Assembly: GCA_017428245.1 (NCBI GenBank)
Contig: JAFRRF010000057.1
Coordinates: 45,292 to 109,291, forward strand
Length of the DNA: 64,000 bases
Origin: Bacteroidales bacterium
GTDB lineage: Bacteria; Bacteroidota; Bacteroidia; Bacteroidales; UBA932
Reading direction: 5' to 3'
Under the pieces are notes generated by a model that was not told where the DNA came from, searched no databases, and worked only from the letters and a program-made list of their open reading frames with translations. Of the stretch, positions 28,209 through 37,288 are shown piece after piece (position 1 is the first letter of the stretch; every line of letters begins with the position of its first letter). A program made the translations under genes and the position numbers.

Positions 28209-29666
28209 ATGAAAAGAATACCGCTTTATCTTTTGCTGACCCTGTCACTGCTGTTCGTGGGCGGATGCCACACGGAACTGGACAATGACATCGAGGCCCT
28301 TACGCGCCGAATCGAAAAACTGGAGAAACGCTGCGCCGAGATGAACACCACGCTCCAGGGACTCCGGACACTGGTCAACAAACTCCAGGAAAATGATTAT
28401 GTCACCCGTGTCGAAACCATCTACGACGGAAATGCCATCATTGGCTATACCCTTTGTTTCACCCACTCCGCCCCGATTACGCTTTACAACGGAACGGATG
28501 CGGGTACTCCTGAACTCGGCCTGGGGCTGGGTGAAGACGGCATCTATTACTGGACTGTCAAGTACCCGGGCGACGAGCAGGCAACGTTCATTACCGACAA
28601 CTTCGGCGTACGGTTGCCTGCCTCGGCGCACTCCCCGCAACTGAAGATCGAGAACGGTTACTGGATGGTCACCTATGATGGCGGCGAAATCTGGTATAAC
28701 CTGGGCAAGGCCACGGGCGAAGACGGAAAATCTTTTTTCGACAGCATCAGCCAGTCGGGCGACTACATCCAGTTCAGCCTGCTGAACGGTACCGAGATCT
28801 CGATCCCCACCTGGGACAGTTTTGAGAAACTGCAGCAGGCTTACACCCAGACGTATAGGAATCTGGTGTCTTTCATGGCTCTTTCGAACCACTTCCTGGA
28901 CAAGGTTTCCGTAAGCGGAGTCCTTCCCATTGTCCGCGGCGAAGAGACAATCGGTTACCAGCTTGTCCTGACCGACGGTTCAACCTACGATTTCTACAAC
29001 GGAACCAACACCAATATCCCGACCATTCTCGCTCAGGAAAAAGACGGAATCCTGTATTGGGCCATCCGTTATGGTAACGACCCTGATTTCGACTGGATCC
29101 TCGATGAAAACGGAGAGATGGTCCGGGCCGACGCTCCCGAAGGCCTTATCCCGAAGATCTCTTTGAAACGCCAATACGGCGTCGACAACAAATATTATTG
29201 GGCGATCGCCTACGGCAACCAGGAGCCGCAGTTCCTGCTTTACAACGGCGAAATGGTTTCGGCCAGCGCCCAGGCGCCGGATCCCGTCATCAAATCGATC
29301 GTAGAGGTCCTGGAAGACAGGGTCCGCATCACGCTGAGCGACAAGCAGGAAATATATATTCCACTGGCACACGCGTTCTCCTTGTCTCTTTCAAGCCCTG
29401 TTGTTGACAATACCTTGATGATGGCTCCGTCGGACACGCTCAGCTTCACCTGCCAGATTCCGCAGGCCAACCCGCAGTTCACACTGCTTCCCGTCACCCA
29501 CGACGACTTCTATGCGGAGGCCACCCGGACCTCCGATACCGGATGGGACGTGCGAGTCATCTCCCCCGCCTCGTTCGTCGCTCCGATGACCAGCCGGCTC
29601 GACCTGCTGGTTTCGGACGGACGCGGTTCAATGAAGAATGTCGTCGTAACCATTTTGACCAATTAA
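28209..29666 (+). CDS. DUF4988 lipoprotein, second paralogue
   Basis: A 485-residue lipoprotein (lipobox VGGC, Cys20) with the same layout as the first paralogue: a coiled coil (about 22-58), then three aromatic beta repeats at YYWTVKYPGD (near 115), LYWAIRYGND (near 280) and YYWAIAYGNQ (near 332), and a C-terminal Ig-like part (about 385-485). Its start is 3 bases after the previous stop, so the two are translated together. Identity between the paralogues looks moderate, so the duplication is old. Confidence 0.8.
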   Translation: MKRIPLYLLLTLSLLFVGGCHTELDNDIEALTRRIEKLEKRCAEMNTTLQGLRTLVNKLQENDYVTRVETIYDGNAIIGYTLCFTHSAPITLYNGTDAGTPELGLGLGEDGIYYWTVKYPGDEQATFITDNFGVRLPASAHSPQLKIENGYWMVTYDGGEIWYNLGKATGEDGKSFFDSISQSGDYIQFSLLNGTEISIPTWDSFEKLQQAYTQTYRNLVSFMALSNHFLDKVSVSGVLPIVRGEETIGYQLVLTDGSTYDFYNGTNTNIPTILAQEKDGILYWAIRYGNDPDFDWILDENGEMVRADAPEGLIPKISLKRQYGVDNKYYWAIAYGNQEPQFLLYNGEMVSASAQAPDPVIKSIVEVLEDRVRITLSDKQEIYIPLAHAFSLSLSSPVVDNTLMMAPSDTLSFTCQIPQANPQFTLLPVTHDDFYAEATRTSDTGWDVRVISPASFVAPMTSRLDLLVSDGRGSMKNVVVTILTN

Positions 29667-29681
29667 CGCGGAGGAACGGTT

Positions 29682-32600
29682 ATGAAAAATAGAATCCTGA
29701 CATTTGTCCTTTTGCTTTCCGGACTGTTTCTCCTGGGCGGCTGCTATGACTCCATTGAACAGCGGATCTCCCTGCTCAAAGAACGGGTGTCCGAACTGGA
29801 AGATCGGGCAAACAAGCTCAACGAAAGCATAAACAACCTTTCCGGCCTGATTACCGCTTTGGAGAAAAACGACCATATCGTCAGTATCTCCGACTGGAGT
29901 TCCGGCTCGAAGAAAGGGTACCGCATCTCGTTCACCAGCGGCTCTTCGCTGATCATCAACAGCGGCACCAACGGCGTTGTCCCCATTGTCGGCGTCCAGT
30001 TCAACGAACAATACGGTGCTTATTACTGGACGATCCAGATGGGCCCGGACGGCGCGCCGACCTGGATGACCAACAGCTATGGTCAGCGCGTCCGCGCTTC
30101 GGGAACCGTCCCCCAGCTCAAGATCGAAGACGGAATCTGGTGGTACAGTTTCGACGGCGGCAGAACCTGGAACAAGACCGGATGGGGTGCCGCGCAGGGA
30201 GAAAACGGAACTTCCGTCTTCTCCAGTATCGATACTTCCGATCCTTATTTTGTGGTCTTTACTCTGGTCGACAAGACCGTCATCAAGCTCCCTACCAAAA
30301 AGGGTATTAATGATATCTCCTACTCGTGTTCCGTAGCTACCGAGAATCTCCTTACCTATTTAAGACTTTTGTCCCGTACCGATTCGTCCTGTTTTGTCAA
30401 ATCAGTCGTGGCCGTTGAGAACGAAGACCAGACAACAGGATATCGGATTACGTTCGATGACGACAGCGACATCACCATTTTCAACGGCAGGAACGACCGG
30501 GACTCCGTATGGATCGGTATACAGACCTATACCGACGGCAAACGTTATTTTGTCTATCGTGCCCACGCCGGCGACTATGTGGACTGGATGCGTTACCAGG
30601 GCCAGATGATCTGTGCGGACATCGAAGACGTGACACCCCATATCGGTATCACGGACTCGCTGGGTGTCCTGTATTTCACCGTGGCTTACGGAGAAGGAGA
30701 GCCGGAGTTGATGCTCAACGCCGAAGGCAATCCCGTGCAGGCTACCGGCACCGTCGTCCTCGACTTCTTTACGGACATAGACCTGTCCAATCCCAATACC
30801 GTCGTCCTGATCATGGAAGACGGCACCCGCATCGCCCTGCCCCGGACCCGGATCTACACGCCGTCGCTTACGCTGCTTGCTGCCGATATCGACGTGGCAC
30901 CCGGCCTGGAGTATCCGAACCAGCTGGTGGCCATCCTGACCGATACACTGACCTCCCGGACCGTGTGTCCCGACTTCGATGCTTTCTGCGAACTGACCGG
31001 CAGTCACCTCGAAGCCGTAGCCACCGACGGAGGCCTTGTCAATACACTGCGCGTCGCCAGTTTCGTCGGAAGGCAGATTTCAGAAGGTGTTGCCTACACG
31101 GCCCACGTCACAATCCCCTTCACCACCGCGTCGCGGGCAGACTGGGATGTCACGCGCAAGACCCGCATTGCCGTCTTCTATTCCTGGGGGACAAGCAGCA
31201 TTATGAAAGCGGCGGAATTCGACCAGATCATCCTGGTCGATGAAGTACGGCTCGACGAGACGGAGATAACCGTCAACAAGGGCGAGACCCGTTCCCTGAT
31301 GGCCACCGTCCTGCCGGAAGATGCTTCCGACAAGACCGTCACCTGGTCCAGCAGCAACGACAGGATCGTCCGGGTATCTGCCAGCGGTGAAATCACAGCC
31401 GTTGCCGAAGGCACCTGTACCATCACTGCTACGGCCGGCGAAAAGAGTGCTAGCTGCCAGGTTACCGTCGTCATCCCGTCGTCCGGCGTAGTGCTCAACA
31501 AAACCAAACTGAATCTCTGGATCCACGAAACCGAGAAACTGACCGCTACGGTTCTGCCTATCGATGTAACCGACAAGACCGTCACCTGGTCGAGCGACAA
31601 TGAAGCCGTCGCCACCGTCTCGCAGGACGGTACTGTCACGGCGGTCGGCGCAGGTACCTGCAACATTACGGCAGCGAACGGCGGCAAGAGTGCGAATTGC
31701 GAGGTAACCGTCAAGATTCCGGTCGAAAGCGTCTCCCTCGACAAGAAAGAGATTACGATGTATGTCGACAGCACCGTCACGCTCGTTGCTACGGTACTGC
31801 CGGAGAACGCTACCGACAAGACCGTTACCTGGCTTTCCGGTGACACGTCAGTGGCCACTGTGACACAGGACGGCGTCGTCAAGGCGGTCGGTGCAGGTAT
31901 GTGTCTCATCCGCGCTTCGTCCGGCGGCAAGAGCGCAACCTGCCTGGTCACGGTCAAAGTCCCCGTGTCCGGCATCACGCTCGACAAGGACGTTCTCGAA
32001 ATGATCGTCATGCAGACGACTTCGCTGACGGCTACGGTCCTGCCGACGAACGCCGACGACAAGACAGTCACCTGGTCTACCAGCGATCCGATGGTCGTCA
32101 GGGTTACGCCGCAGGGCGTCATTACGGCAGTCGCGCCCGGCACCTGCATCATCACCGCTACGGCCAGCGGCTACAGTGCAAGCTGCCAGGTCACCGTCAC
32201 GATGCCGGTCAGCAGTGTCACCCTCGATAAGGAAGCCATTACAATCTATATCGGCGAGAGTACCAGGCTTACCGCCACGGTCCTGCCGGAAAATGCCACC
32301 GACAAGACCGTCACCTGGACCAGCAGCAACGAACTTATCGCCGATATGTCGGGTGACGGAACCGTTCACGCCCTCTCTGCGGGAACCTGCACCATCACGG
32401 CTACGGCCGGAGGCAAGAGCGCGACCTGCCAGGTCACCGTACTGACACCTGTCTCTCGTGTCACGGTTGAGCCGGCAAGTTGCCAGGTATTCCTCGACAG
32501 TACGGTCACGCTGGTCGCTACGGTCTTCCCGGCCGACGCCCACGACAAGACCGTCACCTGGTCCAGCAGCGACGAAACCATCGCCACTGTGACGCAGGGC

Positions 32601-33659
32601 GGTGTCGTTTCGACGCATGCGCTGGGCAACTGTACCATCACGGCATCCGCCGGAGGCAAGAGCGCGACCTGCCAGGTCACCGTCATCCCGCCTGTCGTAA
32701 TTACCGGTATCACGCTTGAGCCGAAAGAACTGGAGGTATATGTCGGCGAAGTCCACAATCTGAACGCGACAATCACCCCTGAAGATGCTACGGACAAGAC
32801 CATCGTCTGGACGACATCCGACGACGCCGTCATTACGGTCAATGCACAGGGCGTCGTCACTCCGACCGGCGAAGGATCCGGCTATGTCGTAGCAAGCACG
32901 GTCAACGGCCTGACTGACACGGCCCGCTTCACGGTTTTGAAGGCGCCGGTGTTCCCCGACGCTGCCTTCCGGACGTATGTGTACGACAACTTCGACACCA
33001 ACCACGACGGAGTCCTGTCCCGGAGCGAAGCCAAGGTCGTCACAACCATTCAGGCAAACGGTATGGGCATCCAGAGCCTGGAAGGCATCGAATATTTCGA
33101 TGCGCTGAACGCTCTGTACTGCTACAACAACCAGATCACTTCGCTGACACTCACCCCGACCATAACCTATGTCGTCTGTTTCGGCAACAAGATTGCGAAG
33201 ATGGATTTGACCTCGGCTACGGGTCTGACCTATCTGGAATGCTCGGACAACAAACTGGATTCACTCGACGTATCATCGAACCCTGCCCTTCAGCGACTCA
33301 TCTGCGACGGCAACCAGATGAAGAAGCTGGACGTCTCGAACAATCCGGCACTGGTTTCCCTTATGTGCCAGAACAATCTGCTGACCTCGCTGGATCTCTC
33401 CCACGCACAGAACCTGCAGACCCTCCAGTGCAACGGCAACCGCCTGGCGACGCTCAACATCTCGCGGAACCGGCAGATGACCAACCTCAACTGCCAGGAA
33501 AACCCGATGACCACCCTTTATATGGCAATCGGGCAGACTGTCTCGAGGTTGCGCAAACCTTCCGATACGACTATCGAATACATCGAAGTGCCGGACGACC
33601 CGGAGCCGGATCCTGACCCGAATCCCGATCTGCCGGACCCGGACGATCCGAATACCTGA
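29682..33659 (+). CDS. Large DUF4988 lipoprotein with seven BIG2 domains, an EF-hand-like loop and leucine-rich repeats
   Basis: A 1325-residue lipoprotein (lipobox LGGC, Cys21). Order: coiled coil (about 24-60), DUF4988-type repeats (about 60-400; YYWTIQMGPD, YFVYRAHAGD, LYFTVAYGEG), an Ig-like segment, seven BIG2 domains of about 81 residues (about 522-1088), a calcium-loop-like DTNHDGVLSRSEA near 1105, then leucine-rich repeats of the NPALxxLxC type (about 1140-1270), and an acidic Asp/Pro tail to the end. It looks like a long surface adhesin or scaffold: the BIG2 array as a stalk and the LRR as the tip. It is the last gene of the operon and is followed by a good terminator. Confidence 0.88.
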   Translation: MKNRILTFVLLLSGLFLLGGCYDSIEQRISLLKERVSELEDRANKLNESINNLSGLITALEKNDHIVSISDWSSGSKKGYRISFTSGSSLIINSGTNGVVPIVGVQFNEQYGAYYWTIQMGPDGAPTWMTNSYGQRVRASGTVPQLKIEDGIWWYSFDGGRTWNKTGWGAAQGENGTSVFSSIDTSDPYFVVFTLVDKTVIKLPTKKGINDISYSCSVATENLLTYLRLLSRTDSSCFVKSVVAVENEDQTTGYRITFDDDSDITIFNGRNDRDSVWIGIQTYTDGKRYFVYRAHAGDYVDWMRYQGQMICADIEDVTPHIGITDSLGVLYFTVAYGEGEPELMLNAEGNPVQATGTVVLDFFTDIDLSNPNTVVLIMEDGTRIALPRTRIYTPSLTLLAADIDVAPGLEYPNQLVAILTDTLTSRTVCPDFDAFCELTGSHLEAVATDGGLVNTLRVASFVGRQISEGVAYTAHVTIPFTTASRADWDVTRKTRIAVFYSWGTSSIMKAAEFDQIILVDEVRLDETEITVNKGETRSLMATVLPEDASDKTVTWSSSNDRIVRVSASGEITAVAEGTCTITATAGEKSASCQVTVVIPSSGVVLNKTKLNLWIHETEKLTATVLPIDVTDKTVTWSSDNEAVATVSQDGTVTAVGAGTCNITAANGGKSANCEVTVKIPVESVSLDKKEITMYVDSTVTLVATVLPENATDKTVTWLSGDTSVATVTQDGVVKAVGAGMCLIRASSGGKSATCLVTVKVPVSGITLDKDVLEMIVMQTTSLTATVLPTNADDKTVTWSTSDPMVVRVTPQGVITAVAPGTCIITATASGYSASCQVTVTMPVSSVTLDKEAITIYIGESTRLTATVLPENATDKTVTWTSSNELIADMSGDGTVHALSAGTCTITATAGGKSATCQVTVLTPVSRVTVEPASCQVFLDSTVTLVATVFPADAHDKTVTWSSSDETIATVTQGGVVSTHALGNCTITASAGGKSATCQVTVIPPVVITGITLEPKELEVYVGEVHNLNATITPEDATDKTIVWTTSDDAVITVNAQGVVTPTGEGSGYVVASTVNGLTDTARFTVLKAPVFPDAAFRTYVYDNFDTNHDGVLSRSEAKVVTTIQANGMGIQSLEGIEYFDALNALYCYNNQITSLTLTPTITYVVCFGNKIAKMDLTSATGLTYLECSDNKLDSLDVSSNPALQRLICDGNQMKKLDVSNNPALVSLMCQNNLLTSLDLSHAQNLQTLQCNGNRLATLNISRNRQMTNLNCQENPMTTLYMAIGQTVSRLRKPSDTTIEYIEVPDDPEPDPDPNPDLPDPDDPNT
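31245..32945 (+). repeat. BIG2 tandem array with an exact 243-base period
   Basis: Repeat units begin at 31245, 31488, 31731, 31974, 32217 and 32460, all exactly 243 bases apart, then at 32709 after a 249-base unit. Each encodes one BIG2 domain with the DKTVTW core and the (C/A)xVTV end. The exact spacing and near-identical core DNA make slippage or recombination between units possible. Confidence 0.85.
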
Positions 33660-33662
33660 TAC

Positions 33663-33698
33663 GAAAGCAGCCACCGGAAATCCGATGGCTGCTTTTTT
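33663..33698 (+). terminator. Rho-independent terminator after the DUF4988/BIG2 gene
   Basis: Stem GCAGCCA (33667-33673) / TGGCTGC (33686-33692) with an inner CGGA/TCCG pairing, flanked by AAA and a run of six T (33693-33698). It stops the rightward operon just before the convergent tRNA. Confidence 0.85.
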
Positions 33699-33703
33699 AA
33701 CCG

Positions 33704-33776
33704 TGGTCCTGGCAGGATTTGAACCTGCGACCCACGGATTATGAGTCCGCTGCTCTAACCGCTGAGCTACAGGACC
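33704..33776 (-). tRNA. tRNA with CAU anticodon, probably Ile2 (lysidine) type
   Basis: A 73-base cloverleaf read leftward: acceptor GGTCCTG / CAGGACC, D-arm GCTC-AGCGGTTA-GAGC, anticodon stem-loop GCGGA-CTCATAA-TCCGT, T-arm GCAGG-TTCAAAT-CCTGC, discriminator A, no encoded CCA. The anticodon CAT could be elongator Met or Ile2. The 8-base D-loop AGCGGTTA and overall likeness to E. coli tRNA-Ile2 favour Ile2, whose C34 is changed to lysidine by TilS; this is a judgement by eye. It lies directly behind rpsJ. Confidence 0.9.
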
Positions 33777-33777
33777 A

Positions 33778-33805
33778 AATTTGCCGGGCGCCTGCCCGGC
33801 AAATT
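33778..33805 (-). terminator. 12-bp perfect hairpin between rpsJ and the tRNA
   Basis: AATTTGCCGGGC (33778-33789), loop GCCT, GCCCGGCAAATT (33794-33805). Its leftward 3' end is 1 base from the tRNA 5' end at 33776. There is no T run on the leftward strand, so it may be a processing or stability hairpin rather than a true terminator. Confidence 0.6.
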
Positions 33806-33817
33806 CATTTCATTGGA

Positions 33818-34123
33818 TTACACTTTGATCTCAACCTCGACGCCGCTGGGGAGTTCGAGTTTCATCAGTGCATCCACGGTCTTGGGCGTGGAGCTGTAGA
33901 TGTCCAGGAGGCGGCGGAAAGAATTCAGTTCAAACTGTTCACGCGCTTTCTTGTTGACAAAGGTCGAACGGTTCACCGTAAAGATCTTCTTGTCGGTCGG
34001 AAGCGGAATCGGACCGCTGACGACGGCACCGGTAGCCTTCACGGTCTTGACGATCTTGTCGGCAGACTTGTCAACCAGGGCGTGATCGTAAGATTTGAGT
34101 TTAATTCTGATTTTCTGGCTCAT
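33818..34123 (-). CDS. rpsJ: 30S ribosomal protein S10
   Basis: A 101-residue protein starting [14 protein letters not shown]. It contains [23 protein letters not shown] in its middle and ends [14 protein letters not shown], as in other Bacteroidetes S10 proteins. It sits in the 30S head and, as NusE, binds NusB in antitermination. An in-frame ATG two codons upstream is less likely than 34123. It is the last protein gene of the str unit; in most Bacteroidetes rplC would follow, but here a hairpin and a tRNA do. Confidence 0.96.
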   Translation of the reverse strand: MSQKIRIKLKSYDHALVDKSADKIVKTVKATGAVVSGPIPLPTDKKIFTVNRSTFVNKKAREQFELNSFRRLLDIYSSTPKTVDALMKLELPSGVEVEIKV

Positions 34124-34143
34124 TATCAATAATTTTTAACAAT

Positions 34144-36267
34144 TTACTCTTCATCATCGTCCAAGAAACGGCGAGGTCCGCCGTGCTTGTCGATAATCTC
34201 TTTGGCCAAGTTGGCCGGGACTTCCGCGTAGTGGGAGAATTCCATCGAACTGGTAGCGCGGCCCGAAGTCAGGGTACGCAGCACGGTCACATAACCGAAC
34301 TGCTCGGCAAGGGGAACCTTTGCCTTGATGATTCGGGCGTTGCCCTTTGAGTCCATATCGACGATCTGGCCGCGGCGACGGTTGAGGTCGCCCACCACAT
34401 CGCCCATATAATCTTCAGGCGTGACCACTTCCAGCGACATGATCGGTTCCATCAATACCGGACCGCATTTGCGGAGGGCGTTGCGGAACGCGACCCGGGC
34501 GCAGATCTCGAAGGAGAGCGCATCCGAATCGACCGGATGGAAACTGCCGTCGAGCAGACGCGCCTTGAGCGACGTCATCGGGTAGCCGGCCAACGGACCG
34601 TTGGTCATCGCAGCCTTGAGACCCTTCTCGACCGAAGGGATGTACTCCTTCGGAATGTTGCCACCCTTGACCTCGTCGATGAACTGGAGGCCGGAGACCT
34701 CTTCGTCGGCCGGTCCGAATTCGACCTGGATATCGGCGAACTTGCCGCGGCCGCCCGTCTGCTTCTTGAACACCTGACGATGGACCATCGTCCTGGTGAC
34801 CGCTTCCTTATAGTTTACCTGCGGTGCACCCTGGTTGATCTCCACGCCGAATTCCCGGCGCAGACGGTCCACGATGATATCAAGGTGAAGCTCGCCCATT
34901 CCGCTGATGATCGTCTGGCCGGTCTCGGTATTGGACTGGACCGTGAAGGTCGGATCTTCTTCCGCCAACTTGCCCAGGGCAATGCCCAGATGGTCAAGAT
35001 CCTGCTGTGTCTTCGGCTCGACCGCGATTCCGATTACGGGATCGGGGAAAGTGATCGATTCGAGGACGATCGGATGGGTGTCGATGCAGACGGTGTCGCC
35101 CGTACGCAGCTCCTTGAAGCCTGCGGCGGCGCAAATGTCGCCGGCCTCGACCCGCTCGATGGGGTTCTGCTTGTTGGAGTGCATCTGGAACAGCCTGACG
35201 GCCCGTTCCTTCTTGCCCGTACGGGGATTGAGGACCTGGGACCCGGACTCGAGACAACCCGAGTAGGCGCGCAGGAACGCGAGACGGCCCACAAACGGAT
35301 CCGTGGCAATCTTGAAGACCAGACCGCAGAACGGATCACCGGAAACCGGTTTGCGTTCGACCTGCTGCCCGCTGCGGGGGTCGGTGCCGAAGACGCTTCC
35401 CTTGTCGAGCGGCGAAGGGAGATAACGCATCACGGCGTCGAGCAGGAACTGGACACCTTTGTTCTTGAACGAAGAACCGCAGCAGGTCGGAACGACCGAC
35501 ATCGAGAGGGTCGCCTTCCGCAGGGCGTCGATGATCTCGTCTTCCGAGATCGAATCGGGATCGTCAAAGAACTTTTCGAGAATCTCGTCGTTGTATTCGG
35601 CGACGGATTCGATGAGACGGCCCCTCCATTCCTCCACATCTGCCTCCATATCGGCGGGGACAGGCTTCTCCACATAGTTGACGAGTTCTTTGCTCGTTCC
35701 GTCGTAGTAGTAAGCCTTCTTGCCGATCAGGTCCACGATGCCTTCGAAATTCTCTTCGGCACCGATGGGCAGGCAGATGGGAATGGCGCGGGCGCCCAGT
35801 TTTTCGTGGATGTCTTCCACGACGGCAAGGAAATCGGCGCCGGTACGATCCATCTTGTTGACGTAGGCGATCTTGGGGACACGGTATTTGTCCGCCTGAC
35901 GCCAGACCGTCTCCGACTGGGGCTGTACGCGGCCCACGGCACAGAAAGTAGCGATCGTCCCGTCAAGGACGCGAAGCGAACGCTCGACTTCGACCGTGAA
36001 GTCCACGTGACCCGGTGTGTCGATCAGATTGATCTGGTATTGCTCATCCCGATAATGCCAGAAGGCCGTGGTGGCCGCCGACGTAATGGTAATGCCACGC
36101 TCCTGCTCCTGGACCATCCAGTCCATCGTCGCAGCGCCTTCGTGCACCTCGCCTATCTTGTGGGTCTTGCCCGTATAATAGAGGATGCGCTCGGACGTCG
36201 TGGTCTTACCGGCATCGATGTGAGCCATGATACCGATATTGCGCGTGTATTTGAGATCTCTTGCCAT
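34144..36267 (-). CDS. fusA: Elongation factor G
   Basis: GTPase for ribosomal translocation, 707 residues, five-domain length. G1 AHIDAGKTT, switch [10 protein letters not shown] and G4 NKMD are intact in the first 150 residues. The start [10 protein letters not shown] at 36267 is taken; one codon upstream is only a TTG. It lies between rpsG (21-base gap) and rpsJ (20-base gap) in the str operon, with no tuf gene, which is usual for this phylum as I recall it. Confidence 0.97.
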   Translation of the reverse strand: MARDLKYTRNIGIMAHIDAGKTTTSERILYYTGKTHKIGEVHEGAATMDWMVQEQERGITITSAATTAFWHYRDEQYQINLIDTPGHVDFTVEVERSLRVLDGTIATFCAVGRVQPQSETVWRQADKYRVPKIAYVNKMDRTGADFLAVVEDIHEKLGARAIPICLPIGAEENFEGIVDLIGKKAYYYDGTSKELVNYVEKPVPADMEADVEEWRGRLIESVAEYNDEILEKFFDDPDSISEDEIIDALRKATLSMSVVPTCCGSSFKNKGVQFLLDAVMRYLPSPLDKGSVFGTDPRSGQQVERKPVSGDPFCGLVFKIATDPFVGRLAFLRAYSGCLESGSQVLNPRTGKKERAVRLFQMHSNKQNPIERVEAGDICAAAGFKELRTGDTVCIDTHPIVLESITFPDPVIGIAVEPKTQQDLDHLGIALGKLAEEDPTFTVQSNTETGQTIISGMGELHLDIIVDRLRREFGVEINQGAPQVNYKEAVTRTMVHRQVFKKQTGGRGKFADIQVEFGPADEEVSGLQFIDEVKGGNIPKEYIPSVEKGLKAAMTNGPLAGYPMTSLKARLLDGSFHPVDSDALSFEICARVAFRNALRKCGPVLMEPIMSLEVVTPEDYMGDVVGDLNRRRGQIVDMDSKGNARIIKAKVPLAEQFGYVTVLRTLTSGRATSSMEFSHYAEVPANLAKEIIDKHGGPRRFLDDDEE

Positions 36268-36288
36268 CAAACGCGGATCAGGAAAGGA

Positions 36289-36765
36289 TTAGAAACGGAA
36301 GTGGGCGAAGGCCTTGTTGGCCTCGGCCATCCTGTGCATATCTTCCTTTCTCTTGAAGGCACCGCCTTCGTTGTTGTAGGCGGCCATGATTTCAGCGGCC
36401 AGTTTTTCCGACATGGAATGGCCGGAACGCTTGCGGGCGAAGGAGATCATGTTCTTCATCGACAGCGAGACTTTCCGTTCCGGACGCACCTCCATAGGGA
36501 CCTGGAAGTTGGCACCGCCCACGCGGCGGCTCTTCACCTCGACCTGCGGGGTGACGTTTTCGAGCGCCTTCTTCCAAATATCGATAGGAGCCTGTTCAGA
36601 ATCTTTCATCTTCTCGCCGATGATGTCGATTGCATCGTAAAAAATGGAATACGCGATACTCTTCTTCCCCTGCAGCATAAGGTTGTTCACGAAACGGGTA
36701 ACCTGTACGTCGTGAAACTTGGGATCAGGAAGCAGAATCCTCTTTTTAGGCTTCGTTTTTCTCAT
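36289..36765 (-). CDS. rpsG: 30S ribosomal protein S7
   Basis: A 158-residue 16S rRNA head assembly protein starting MRKTKPKKR, with [15 protein letters not shown] and the typical [15 protein letters not shown] block. Length and order (rpsL, rpsG, fusA) are normal. S7 usually represses its own operon by binding the leader; no such site was looked for in detail. Confidence 0.97.
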   Translation of the reverse strand: MRKTKPKKRILLPDPKFHDVQVTRFVNNLMLQGKKSIAYSIFYDAIDIIGEKMKDSEQAPIDIWKKALENVTPQVEVKSRRVGGANFQVPMEVRPERKVSLSMKNMISFARKRSGHSMSEKLAAEIMAAYNNEGGAFKRKEDMHRMAEANKAFAHFRF

Positions 36766-36794
36766 TTTGTGAAAGAATTAAAAAAGGTGATGAA

Positions 36795-37187
<393 letters not shown>

Positions 37188-37221
37188 AAATAGTTGTTAA
37201 TCTATTATTTATGTTTTGTAG

Positions 37222-37238
37222 CCCCGCTTTTTGCGGGG
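37222..37238 (-). other. Hairpin at the 5' end of the rpsL transcript
   Basis: CCCCGC-AAAAA-GCGGGG read leftward. The -7 box at 37242-37249 puts the transcription start near 37236, so the hairpin would form the first bases of the mRNA. A stem at the extreme 5' end usually slows RNase attack. It might instead act as a terminator for the upstream gene, but no T run follows. Confidence 0.5.
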
Positions 37239-37241
37239 TTG

Positions 37242-37272
37242 CAAAGATAGGACAAAAATTCCTAACTGCCAA
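37242..37272 (-). promoter_or_regulatory. str operon promoter
   Basis: Read leftward: TTG (37270-37272), 20 bases, TATCTTTG (37242-37249). The leader to the rpsL ATG is about 49 bases. Confidence 0.6.
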
Positions 37273-37288
37273 CAAGTTTTGAACAAAA

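Noticed and set aside
31245..32945. Regularly spaced repeats that might suggest a CRISPR array.
   Set aside because: The period is 243 bases, in frame, and each unit encodes a BIG2 domain; there are no short identical repeats with unique spacers.
33704..33776. Elongator or initiator tRNA-Met.
   Set aside because: Initiator features (C1:A72 mismatch, GGG:CCC anticodon stem) are absent. The D-loop length and likeness favour Ile2, though elongator Met is not excluded.
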